Source: JAUIET01 sp039111475
GTDB lineage: Bacteria; Pseudomonadota; Gammaproteobacteria; Pseudomonadales; JAUIET01
Direction of reading: 5' to 3'
Assembly: GCA_039111475.1 (NCBI GenBank)
Contig: JBCCIP010000014.1
Coordinates: 1 to 64,000 of the forward strand
Length of the DNA: 64,000 bases
Positions within the stretch are counted from its first letter, which is position 1. Each line of letters starts with the position of its first letter. Shown here piece after piece: positions 25,280 through 33,236 of this stretch. Under the pieces are notes generated by a model that saw only the letters and a list, made by a program, of their open reading frames with translations, searched no databases and was not told the origin of the DNA. Made by a program: the position numbers and the translations under genes.

Positions 25280-28018
25280 ATGGCGCAAAAAATGAACAAA
25301 GAACAGGTGTTGCCACTGGTACTGGTGGACGGTTCTTCTTATCTTTACCGGGCATTTCACGCACTGCCGCCTTTGGTCAGTTCCAAGGGGCAACCGACTG
25401 GGGCCGTGAAAGGTGTGATCAGCATGCTCAAGCGACTGCAGATGGATTACCCTGGTTCCAGTGTGGTCGTAGTGTTTGACGCCAAAGGCAAAACGTTTCG
25501 CGACGACATTTATTCCGAATACAAGGCCAATCGACCGTCCATGCCGGATGAGCTGCGAGCACAGATTGAACCACTGCATGAGCTGGTTCAATGCCTGGGC
25601 ATGCCACTGCTGTGCGTGCCAGGTGTTGAGGCGGATGACGTGATCGGCACGCTTGCCCATGAAGCCTCTGAGGTGGGTAAAAAAGTAATCGTTTCGACTG
25701 GCGATAAAGATCTCGCTCAACTGGTCAATGACAACGTCACATTGGTGAATACAATGACCGACACGGTGATGGATATTGCTGGTGTGGAAAAGAAATTTGG
25801 TTTACCACCTGAGCTGATCATCGACTTTCTGGCCTTGATGGGCGACAAGGTAGACAACATTCCGGGTGTGGCTGGGGTGGGTGAAAAAACCGCACTTGCC
25901 CTGCTACAAGACATTGGCAGCTTGGACACCATTTACGCCAATCTGGATAAGGTGGCCGAGCTGTCAGTGCGGGGTGCGAAGAAGCTGGGCGAAAAATTAG
26001 CGGCCAATGAAGCAGACGCTCGCTTGTCGCAGCGCTTGGCAACCATCGATCTCGCCGTAAAACTTGATCTTGGCAATGATGCACTGCAAATGGGCGAGCC
26101 CGATAGTGAACGCTTACTATCGCTGTACAAAGAGCTGGAATTCAAGACCTGGGCAGAGGAAGTCATTAGCGGTGAAGACGGCGTACCCGCCACCGGTGGC
26201 GGTCAAATGGAAACCCAGGTCGACCTTGTTGACAACGAACAATCACTGAAGGCCTGGATAGAAAAACTGAAAAGCGCTGCGTATTTTGCATTCGATACAG
26301 AAACCACAGCGCTGGATTACATGCAGGCGGAACTGGTAGGCGTATCGTTCTCGGTTGAGCCGGGAGCAGCCGCCTATGTGCCTGTGGCACACGACTACCA
26401 AGGTGCTCCTGAACAGCTTTCGAGAGATCTTGTACTGAGTTTGTTGAAGCCAGTATTGGAAGACCCTAAATGCGCAAAAATTGGCCAGCACATGAAATAC
26501 GATATGAATGTATTGGCGCGCTACGAAATAGCAATTAACGGCCTGTTAGCAGACACCATGCTGGAGTCGTACGTGCTCAACAGCGTTTCCAATCGCCACG
26601 ACATGGATACTTTGGCGATGAAATTTCTGGGCCATAAAACGGTCCATTTTGAAGATATTGCTGGCAAGGGCGCTAAGCAGATCACCTTCAACAAGGTACC
26701 GCTTGAACAGGCAGCTCCGTACGCCGCTGAAGACGCCGACATCACTTTGCGGCTGCATCAAGCACTGCAGCCGCAGTTGGATGCCGAGCCCAGCCTGGCC
26801 AGCGTGTTCAACGATATAGAAATTCCTTTGGTGCCGGTGCTATCAAAAATTGAACGCAATGGCACGCTGGTTGACGCCTCACTGCTGGGAGCACAAAGTG
26901 AGCAGCTGGGCGAGCGCCTAAGTGAGCTGGAGCAACAGGCTTACGATATGGCCGGCGAAGAGTTTAATTTGGGCTCGCCCAAGCAGCTGCAAACCATATT
27001 TTTCGAAAAACTGCAGTTACCGGTGATCAAAAAAACACCAAAAGGCCAACCCTCAACGGCCGAGCCCGTGTTACAAGAGCTGGCGCTGGACTATCCACTG
27101 CCGGCCTTGATCATGGAATATCGGGGTTTAAGCAAACTAAAATCAACCTATACCGATAAATTGCCGCTGCAGATAGACAGTAATACTGGCCGAATTCACA
27201 CTTCTTACCATCAAGCGGTCACAGCAACCGGGCGTTTGTCGTCGACTGACCCTAATTTGCAGAACATTCCCATCCGTACGGCTGAGGGGCGCCGCATTCG
27301 CCAGGCGTTTATTGCGCCAAAAGGCATGAGCATAGTCGCGGCCGATTACTCTCAAATTGAATTGCGCATCATGGCGCATTTGTCGCAAGACACTGGTTTG
27401 CTAGAGGCGTTTGGCGGTGGCCACGATGTGCATCGGGCAACCGCGGCAGAAGTGTTTGGCGTTGAGCTCGACAAGGTCAGTGACGACCAGCGTCGCAGCG
27501 CGAAAGCGATTAACTTCGGTTTAATCTACGGAATGTCAGCGTTTGGTTTAGGGCGGCAACTCAATGTGGGCAGGCGTGAAGCTCAGGAATACATAGACCA
27601 GTATTTCGCGCGCTACCCCGGTGTAGCCACTTATATGAACGATATTCGCAGCAGCGCCAAAGAGCGAGGCTTTGTGGAAACCTGTTTTGGTCGCCGCTTG
27701 TATCTGCCGGAAATTAATGCCGCCAATGGCATGCGTCGACAGGCGGCCGAGCGAACTGCGATCAATGCGCCTATGCAAGGCAGTGCCGCAGACATTATCA
27801 AACGCGCAATGATTCAGGTTGACGCTGTGTTAACGGAACAGAACAGCGCCGCTCGCATGATTATGCAGGTTCACGATGAATTGGTATTTGAAGTGCCGAC
27901 TAACGAAGTCGATGAGTTTTCTGCGCGCATTGTCAGCATAATGCAAAACTCGGCGGAGTTAAGCGTGCCACTGCTGGTGGAGGCGGGGTCAGGCAAGAAT
28001 TGGGATGAGGCGCACTGA
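25280..28018 (+). CDS. polA: DNA polymerase I
   Basis: Repair and Okazaki-fragment processing polymerase, about 912 residues, with all three domains: N-terminal 5'-3' exonuclease (to about residue 290, VDGSSYLYRAFHAL at the start, GVEADDVIGTL near 115), an active-looking 3'-5' exonuclease (FDTETTALD near 338) and the polymerase domain with motif A DYSQIELRI (near 690), the O helix RRSAKAINFGLIYG (near 740) and motif C QVHDELVFEV (near 865). ATG 25280 is preferred; GTG 25274 and ATG 25292 are in frame. Confidence 0.97.
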   Translation: MAQKMNKEQVLPLVLVDGSSYLYRAFHALPPLVSSKGQPTGAVKGVISMLKRLQMDYPGSSVVVVFDAKGKTFRDDIYSEYKANRPSMPDELRAQIEPLHELVQCLGMPLLCVPGVEADDVIGTLAHEASEVGKKVIVSTGDKDLAQLVNDNVTLVNTMTDTVMDIAGVEKKFGLPPELIIDFLALMGDKVDNIPGVAGVGEKTALALLQDIGSLDTIYANLDKVAELSVRGAKKLGEKLAANEADARLSQRLATIDLAVKLDLGNDALQMGEPDSERLLSLYKELEFKTWAEEVISGEDGVPATGGGQMETQVDLVDNEQSLKAWIEKLKSAAYFAFDTETTALDYMQAELVGVSFSVEPGAAAYVPVAHDYQGAPEQLSRDLVLSLLKPVLEDPKCAKIGQHMKYDMNVLARYEIAINGLLADTMLESYVLNSVSNRHDMDTLAMKFLGHKTVHFEDIAGKGAKQITFNKVPLEQAAPYAAEDADITLRLHQALQPQLDAEPSLASVFNDIEIPLVPVLSKIERNGTLVDASLLGAQSEQLGERLSELEQQAYDMAGEEFNLGSPKQLQTIFFEKLQLPVIKKTPKGQPSTAEPVLQELALDYPLPALIMEYRGLSKLKSTYTDKLPLQIDSNTGRIHTSYHQAVTATGRLSSTDPNLQNIPIRTAEGRRIRQAFIAPKGMSIVAADYSQIELRIMAHLSQDTGLLEAFGGGHDVHRATAAEVFGVELDKVSDDQRRSAKAINFGLIYGMSAFGLGRQLNVGRREAQEYIDQYFARYPGVATYMNDIRSSAKERGFVETCFGRRLYLPEINAANGMRRQAAERTAINAPMQGSAADIIKRAMIQVDAVLTEQNSAARMIMQVHDELVFEVPTNEVDEFSARIVSIMQNSAELSVPLLVEAGSGKNWDEAH

Positions 28019-28062
28019 TCGCGCACTTTTTTGGCCCGTGCAAGCCAGATGCTGGATGACAC

Positions 28063-28090
28063 GGAACTCTACGAACTAAGTCTTGTCATA
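28063..28090 (+). promoter_or_regulatory. Possible sigma-E/AlgU-type promoter for the polA-engB small RNA
   Basis: GGAACT (28063-28068), 16 bases, then GTCATA (28085-28090). The -35 fits the GGAACT core of extracytoplasmic sigma-E/AlgU promoters, the -10 fits less well. ErsA of Pseudomonas, in the same genomic position, is known to depend on AlgU. Confidence 0.35.
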
Positions 28091-28095
28091 GTGAG

Positions 28096-28182
28096 TGTTG
28101 ATGCTACTCGTCAACATAGTGCTAGCCCCATAAGCACTACTTTTCCCCGGTCCCGGTGCCCCCACCGGGCCGGGGCTTGTTT
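28096..28182 (+). ncRNA. Candidate small RNA between polA and engB (Spot 42/ErsA position)
   Basis: About 87 bases that fold into three stem-loops: TGTTGA/TCAACA (28096-28116), AGTGCT/AGCACT (28118-28138) and a strong GC-rich terminator (28145-28182), with an unpaired C/U-rich stretch ACTTTTCC between the second hairpin and the terminator. The location downstream of polA and convergent with engB is the one occupied by spf (Spot 42) in enterics and ersA in Pseudomonas. Primary sequence need not be conserved; the call rests on synteny, structure and terminator orientation. Confidence 0.5.
28145..28182 (+). terminator. Rho-independent terminator after polA / the small RNA
   Basis: CCCCGG-t-CCCGGTG stem pairing with CACCGGG-CCGGGG, followed on the plus strand by CTTGTTT. 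The other strand has no T-run, so it serves rightward transcription. Confidence 0.8.
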
Positions 28183-28783
28183 AAGTGGCTGAATTTAACC
28201 AGCCAGAAATCACTTCCTTGGCTTCAACCAATCCACTTTTCTTCAGAGAAGAAAACAGTTGTACTGTGGCGCAGGGGTGATGATCCAACTCTTTGCGAAC
28301 TTTCAGTAAGGTGTTGTTTGCCGGCCCACGCTTTAATTTGTCGGATTTGGTTAGCAGAACATGAATGGCCAATTCGCTCTGGCTGCTCCAGTCCAGTAAT
28401 GCTCGATCGAACTCTTGTAGTGGGTGGCGAATATCCGATAACAAGATCAAGCCGCATAACGACTGCCGCTCACGCAGGTAGCGATCCAGATGCCGCTGCC
28501 ACTCATCGCGCTTGCTTTTAGACACTTTGGCATAGCCGTAGCCTGGCAAATCAACCAGCCGCTGGTTTTCGCCCACCGAAAAGAAATTCAGTAGTTGCGT
28601 ACGGCCAGGTGTTTTGCTGGTGCGCGCGAGCTTTTTCTGTGCCGTAATGGTATTGATGGCGCTGGACTTACCAGCGTTGGATCGGCCGGCAAACGCTACC
28701 TCGGTGCCAGTATCCGGCGGGCACTGGGCAAGTTTTTGAGCACTGAGTAAAAATTCAGCCTGCTGAAAGGCAATATTGGACAA
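28181..28783 (-). CDS. engB: Ribosome biogenesis GTPase EngB/YsxC
   Basis: Essential GTPase of 50S subunit assembly, 200 residues. G-motifs: G1 GRSNAGKSS (near 34), G3 DLPGYG (near 80), G4 TKSDKLKRG (near 147). Start is TTG at 28783: this aligns the protein with the E. coli N-terminus and no ATG is near. It converges on polA and shares the terminator region with the candidate small RNA. Confidence 0.94.
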   Translation of the reverse strand: MSNIAFQQAEFLLSAQKLAQCPPDTGTEVAFAGRSNAGKSSAINTITAQKKLARTSKTPGRTQLLNFFSVGENQRLVDLPGYGYAKVSKSKRDEWQRHLDRYLRERQSLCGLILLSDIRHPLQEFDRALLDWSSQSELAIHVLLTKSDKLKRGPANNTLLKVRKELDHHPCATVQLFSSLKKSGLVEAKEVISGWLNSAT

Positions 28784-28813
28784 GGGTCACTCTCGCTTTA
28801 CTGCTACCATTAT

Positions 28814-28828
28814 CAGACAGTCTGTCTG
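28814..28828. promoter_or_regulatory. Perfect dyad upstream of engB
   Basis: CAGACAG-T-CTGTCTG, seven-bp arms, 31 bases before the engB start and about 80 before the -10 proposed for the cytochrome c4 gene. Operator-like position in a divergent gap; the binding protein is unknown. Confidence 0.3.
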
Positions 28829-28883
28829 GCAGTTATTAATCGAACGCATTATTGCAGACAATACGGTGACTTTTGCCACTGGA

Positions 28884-28912
28884 TGGCCACCAGCACCCTG
28901 TTCCGCTATAAT
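28884..28912 (+). promoter_or_regulatory. Sigma-70-type promoter for cytochrome c4/dsbA
   Basis: TGGCCA, 17 bases, TATAAT. The -10 is perfect, the -35 matches four of six positions. Start of translation is 72 bases downstream. Confidence 0.5.
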
Positions 28913-28983
28913 TCCGCGGCTTTTTTAGGGTGGTTCCAAGCGTTGGCGGGGCCTGCAGAGCTGATCTACGGACATATAATCGA

Positions 28984-29625
28984 ATGAACATTGTACAAGT
29001 ACTCACTTCAACAGTTAAGCGCAACAGAATGCTTTCAGCCTTGCTTGCTGCACTGTTAACCAGTGTTAGCACGTCGTCTTTGGCTGGTGACGCCGAAGCA
29101 GGCAAAGCCCTGGCAGCCCCGTGTGCGGCCTGTCACGGCCCAGACGGCAACAGTCTTGCGCCCAATTGGCCAAAGTTAGCTGGCATGGGTGAGCGCTACG
29201 CGCTTAAACAGTTAAATGATATTAAAAGTGGTGCCCGTAGTATTCCCGAGATGGCCGGCCAGCTGGATAATATGAGCGGCGAAGATCTTGAAAACCTGGC
29301 TGCATACTACGCGTCTCAAACCATGAGTGGTGGTGTTGCCAAGGCTGAGTTGGTCGCTAAAGGGGAATCAATTTATCGCGGTGGTGTCAAAGAGTCAGGA
29401 ATTAGCGCTTGCACCGCATGCCATTCGCCTACTGGCAAAGGCAATTCTCTGGCGGGTTTTCCGCGGCTTAGCGGACAGCATGCAACGTATATAGAGGCGC
29501 AATTACTGAAATTTCAATCCGCAGACCGAAGTAATGACGCAGAGGCCGTAATGCGTGATATCGCCAAACGCATGACCGCTGCTGAAATCAAAGCAGTATC
29601 CAGCTATGCATCTGGTCTGCGTTAA
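28984..29625 (+). CDS. Diheme cytochrome c4
   Basis: Periplasmic electron carrier of 213 residues before processing. A signal peptide with basic KRNR and a hydrophobic core ends near residue 36 (SLAG). The mature part is two similar cytochrome c domains with one heme site each: CAACHG (near 47) and CTACHS (near 146); Met ligands are expected in PEMAG and MRDIA-type segments. A candidate donor to the aa3 oxidase encoded about 10 kb away. ATG 29029 is a possible shorter start. Twelve bases separate it from dsbA. Confidence 0.93.
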   Translation: MNIVQVLTSTVKRNRMLSALLAALLTSVSTSSLAGDAEAGKALAAPCAACHGPDGNSLAPNWPKLAGMGERYALKQLNDIKSGARSIPEMAGQLDNMSGEDLENLAAYYASQTMSGGVAKAELVAKGESIYRGGVKESGISACTACHSPTGKGNSLAGFPRLSGQHATYIEAQLLKFQSADRSNDAEAVMRDIAKRMTAAEIKAVSSYASGLR

Positions 29626-29637
29626 CAGGAAACAGAC

Positions 29638-30294
29638 ATGAGTTTACAAATCATTCCACGTTTAGCGGCTCTGGCGCTACTGTTTTTCCCGCTATTGGCT
29701 TGTGCCGAGGCGGCTACGGAAGACAAGTATAAGCAAGGCGAACATTACAGCTTATTGGATTCGCCTGTGAAAACACGCAATTCCAAGAAAGTCGAAGTGG
29801 TTGAAGTATTTTGGTACGGTTGTTCGCATTGTTACAGCTTCGAACCTGTAGTGCAGCGCTGGCATGAAAAGCAGGCAGATGATGTGGACTTTTGGCAATC
29901 ACCAGCGATCTGGCGTGACCATATGGTGGTTCATGCGCGGGCGTTCTATGCTGCACAGCAACTAAGAAAGAAACATCCGGGTCTGCATCAGGCTATTTTT
30001 GATGCTATGAATGTGAACCGTAATCCGCTTGAGAACGAAGCGGCGGTTGCTGCCTTATTTGCCAAGAACGATGTCAGTGCAGACGCGTTTAGCAAAGCTT
30101 ATAACTCGTTTGCGGCGACCAGTGGTGTGCGTTTGGCTGATGCCAGAACACGAAACTATAAAGTAACTGGAACGCCCGAGTTGATCGTCAATGGTAAGTA
30201 TCGGGTCTCTGCGCGGATGGCAGGCAGTCAGCAGGACATGCTAGATGTTGTTGATTTTCTAGTCAGTAAAGAGCGCGCTGCCGCAGCGAAGTAA
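29638..30294 (+). CDS. dsbA: Thiol:disulfide interchange protein DsbA
   Basis: Periplasmic disulfide-forming oxidase, 218 residues with signal peptide (about residues 1-25). The thioredoxin fold carries its active site in FWYGCSHCYSFEP near residue 61, that is CSHC rather than the usual CPHC; the cis-Pro loop is TGTPELIVNGKY near 180. Cytochrome c4-dsbA order is the Pseudomonas order, and DsbA also helps the cysteines of exported apocytochromes. Confidence 0.93.
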   Translation: MSLQIIPRLAALALLFFPLLACAEAATEDKYKQGEHYSLLDSPVKTRNSKKVEVVEVFWYGCSHCYSFEPVVQRWHEKQADDVDFWQSPAIWRDHMVVHARAFYAAQQLRKKHPGLHQAIFDAMNVNRNPLENEAAVAALFAKNDVSADAFSKAYNSFAATSGVRLADARTRNYKVTGTPELIVNGKYRVSARMAGSQQDMLDVVDFLVSKERAAAAK

Positions 30295-30381
30295 ACCAGC
30301 GCCACATCCTGACTCGCGCGGTGCACCAAGCGCCGCGAATGCATCTATACTGAATATTCCTATTGCCTGACATGGATTGTG

Positions 30382-31815
30382 ATGGCCACCGAACAGCCAG
30401 AGGAACAGCGCTGGAAAGCTAAATACCGCACGTTGCTTGATGAACAAGCGGCAAATGATGAGCACGCTGATCATCTGCGCCAGGCCGTGATTCGTTTGAG
30501 TCACATTGTTGAGGGCGCCAGCGAAGAGCTGGATGATTTACTTCACGAGCTGCGACACAAAGTGCGTTTCGGTGGCTCTACCGAAGAGCTGCAGGAGCTG
30601 ATAGCGCAGATTGATTCTGCCAGCGCAGCCCTTCCTGATGACCAGCAAGCACCTGTTGACGACAGCGTTTTGCAGCCAGAGCAGACGGCCACAGAGCCCA
30701 ATAACGAACTGGCGAAGGAGTTGGCTGCGCAGAAACCCGAAGCACGCCCCAAGGCAGCTGAGCCTGCATTTACTTCTATCAGCGAACGTGTCGAAGGCGT
30801 GCTGATTGACATGGTATCGAACCTGAAAGTGCCTGAGTCGGTTGCTGAAAGCAAGCAGCGCATCGAGAAAACCTTGCAGCATGGCTTAAACTGGTACGAG
30901 CTGATCGCCACCCTGGAAGAGCTCAGCCTGATCATAGCCGGTACTTTGTACGAAGGGGAAAAAGACTACGCAGGCTTTTTGCAACAAACCATTAGCGAAC
31001 TGGCGTCCTTGCACGAATTGGTAATGGCGTGTCAGCAAGCTGAGCACAGGCAAAGTGTGCAGGGCAAGGCCTTGGAGCAAAGTATCACCGGTGTCTTGAA
31101 GGGTCTGGGCGAGTCCTTGCATGATACTGATATTGAAAAAATGAAAATTGCCGTGCAACAAGGTCTTAATGATATTGCGGGCAATATGCAGGAGTTTAAT
31201 AGTGCTCAGGAACGCAGCGCGCTTGAACTGCAAGAAAACGTGCATGCCTTAACCACGCAAGTATTGCAGCTGCAACAAGAAGTGGCGCAAGCACAGAAGC
31301 AGATCGATCAGCATAAGCGTCAGGCAACGACCGACCCACTAACGAAGCTGCCCAATCGCACTGCTTATGATAATCGTTTGAAGTTGGAATATCAGCGATG
31401 GATACGCTATCAGCGGCCGCTGACGATAGCCGTGGCCGACATCGATTTCTTCAAGAAGATTAATGACGGCTTTGGCCATCTCGCTGGGGACTCAGTGTTG
31501 GTTGATGTCGCGACACAAATAAAGGAATCGCTGCGCAAAACAGATTTTGCGGCTCGCTACGGTGGAGAGGAATTCGTTTTACTTTTTCCGGAGACCAATG
31601 AGAAGCAGACCCTGATCGCATTAGAGAAACTGCGTCAAGCGATAGAGCAGAACGAATACGATTACGAAGAACAGAGCATTGAGGTCACGATGTCATTTGG
31701 CGTATCCGCCTACCGCGAAGACGACAACATCAACCAGGTATTTGCGCGCGCCGATCAGGCGCTGTATGCCGCTAAACAGCAAGGCAGGAACCGCTGTGTC
31801 ATCGCAAGCGAATAG
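30382..31815 (+). CDS. Diguanylate cyclase (DgcP-like)
   Basis: Makes cyclic di-GMP. The 477-residue protein has a long, charged, helical N-terminal region with coiled-coil stretches (about residues 20-310), no membrane segments, and a C-terminal GGDEF domain with an intact active site RYGGEEF near 393. An allosteric I-site RKTD lies five residues before it, so product inhibition is expected. A gene of this build follows dsbA in Pseudomonas (dgcP, a pole-associated cyclase), so orthology is likely. GTG 30379 is an alternative start. Confidence 0.85.
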   Translation: MATEQPEEQRWKAKYRTLLDEQAANDEHADHLRQAVIRLSHIVEGASEELDDLLHELRHKVRFGGSTEELQELIAQIDSASAALPDDQQAPVDDSVLQPEQTATEPNNELAKELAAQKPEARPKAAEPAFTSISERVEGVLIDMVSNLKVPESVAESKQRIEKTLQHGLNWYELIATLEELSLIIAGTLYEGEKDYAGFLQQTISELASLHELVMACQQAEHRQSVQGKALEQSITGVLKGLGESLHDTDIEKMKIAVQQGLNDIAGNMQEFNSAQERSALELQENVHALTTQVLQLQQEVAQAQKQIDQHKRQATTDPLTKLPNRTAYDNRLKLEYQRWIRYQRPLTIAVADIDFFKKINDGFGHLAGDSVLVDVATQIKESLRKTDFAARYGGEEFVLLFPETNEKQTLIALEKLRQAIEQNEYDYEEQSIEVTMSFGVSAYREDDNINQVFARADQALYAAKQQGRNRCVIASE

Positions 31816-31970
31816 GGGAGCTAGCAATGCCAGCTATGGGCAGTCAACAGCCAGCAATATGAATTAATGCCAGTTGAAACTCGGTCAGGCTGAACTATAG
31901 TTTTCAAAAGGACAAAAAATGCTCAGTTGATCAGCCTTGTCGCTGCCAACTGCTTACCGCGGAGCACGCC

Positions 31971-32132
31971 ATGAGCAAACACCAAATTACCCCAGAGCAA
32001 GTGCGTAAAATTGAAGATGCGTTGGAAGAGCGCAAGCAGAATCGTGAGCGCCGAAAAAGCAGCGAAAGCTTCCCGAACGACTTCGATCGTAGAGAGCATC
32101 GTGGCGATCGGCGCGAAGAGGCTCAAGACTAG
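31971..32132 (+). CDS. Small highly charged protein, unknown
   Basis: A 53-residue open frame with ATG and GGAG seven bases upstream. The product is rich in Arg, Lys, Glu and Asp (over half of the residues), with a likely helix at residues 8-30 (EQVRKIEDALEERKQ) and a C-terminal RREHRGDRREE stretch. No domain recognised. It sits alone in the gap between the dgcP-like gene and the convergent TPR lipoprotein gene. The good ribosome site and biased composition support it being real. Confidence 0.5.
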   Translation: MSKHQITPEQVRKIEDALEERKQNRERRKSSESFPNDFDRREHRGDRREEAQD

Positions 32133-32150
32133 ATTCTAGCTAAGCTCAAT

Positions 32151-33230
32151 TCAGCGTTTTAGCTGCTCGTATCGATTTCTAAAACGATGCGCTTTCTGCA
32201 AGCGCTCACGTAATGCCTCGTCCTCAGGAGACAAGGCATAGGCGTACTCCCAGTGTTCAATCGCCTTATCAATGTCACCCAGGCTGTACTGATATTTGCC
32301 TTGCTCAATACGCTGGCCAACATCTGTCTGTATTAATGCAGCCAATCGAGATTGCTCTCTTTCCAGTTTGCTGTCGCCAGGTTTCAGGATAATTGCTTCA
32401 TCCAGGTGTCGCTTCGCGTTGACCAGGTTTTTCTGTTGCACAGAATAACGATAGCGGTGCATAGCTGCTGCAATAGCTGTCTCATCCACTTTCAGCTGCG
32501 CCTCGGGAACGACTTCTTCAAGAAGAGGCTTGGGTTTCTTGGCAACTCGCGTTGGCTTAACCCTCGTTTTTACCACGCGCAGAGCTGTATTTGTGCGCTC
32601 ATCATCGCGCAAATTCTTAGAAAGCTGCAGCATACTTCGCGCACTACGCCACTTCTTTCCAGCCATTAGACGCTGACCCTCAGCCAGTAATGCTTCGGCG
32701 ATATCAGAGGCCTCGGCAAGTCCCAGCTGATATTGCTCGGGGTCTCCAGACTCACCAATCATCTTTAGCTTGTTCAATTCTTCGGGCAAACGTTTAGCGC
32801 GAAGTATCCGGTAGGAAAGCAATTGCTCACGATGGAAATCATCCCGTGAAATATAGAAATTGTTGAGAGCCTCTCGCAATGTGTGGCTTTCTGGGTACGC
32901 CTGCAGCGCGCCTTGATACAATTCATTGGCCGACGCCCATGCCTGTTCTTTTTGCAAACTGCTTGCTTCGGATATTACGGCCTGTTCATAGGCTGATGAT
33001 GCTTTGCGGTTATTCTGCAGAAGTTCTTGTCTGGCTTTCGCAGACCATTCCTCACCTTCTGGCGCGTTCTCTATGGCCCGCTTTGCCGCACCAAATTTGA
33101 ATTCTTTCTGTAGCTGCACCACTTTTTGGTCGAGAGGCAGCTCTTCTACTGGTTGAACCGCACAAGCGCCTAGCAGCGCTAACAACGCCGCAATTAGCAG
33201 CCTTTTCGATATTTGTGCGGATACGCCCAT
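32151..33230 (-). CDS. TPR-containing lipoprotein
   Basis: A 359-residue exported protein: signal sequence with lipobox LLGAC (Cys near residue 23), then helical repeats resembling tetratricopeptides (for example ELYQGALQAYPESHTLREAL near 103 and the C-terminal YQYSLGDIDKAIEHWEYAYALSPEDEAL). It should be anchored in the outer or inner membrane facing the periplasm and act as a scaffold. It starts six bases after the stop of the cyclase gene, so the two are one operon, suggesting it partners the periplasmic sensor part of that protein. No specific family assigned. Confidence 0.8.
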   Translation of the reverse strand: MGVSAQISKRLLIAALLALLGACAVQPVEELPLDQKVVQLQKEFKFGAAKRAIENAPEGEEWSAKARQELLQNNRKASSAYEQAVISEASSLQKEQAWASANELYQGALQAYPESHTLREALNNFYISRDDFHREQLLSYRILRAKRLPEELNKLKMIGESGDPEQYQLGLAEASDIAEALLAEGQRLMAGKKWRSARSMLQLSKNLRDDERTNTALRVVKTRVKPTRVAKKPKPLLEEVVPEAQLKVDETAIAAAMHRYRYSVQQKNLVNAKRHLDEAIILKPGDSKLEREQSRLAALIQTDVGQRIEQGKYQYSLGDIDKAIEHWEYAYALSPEDEALRERLQKAHRFRNRYEQLKR

Positions 33231-33236
33231 GCGCTA

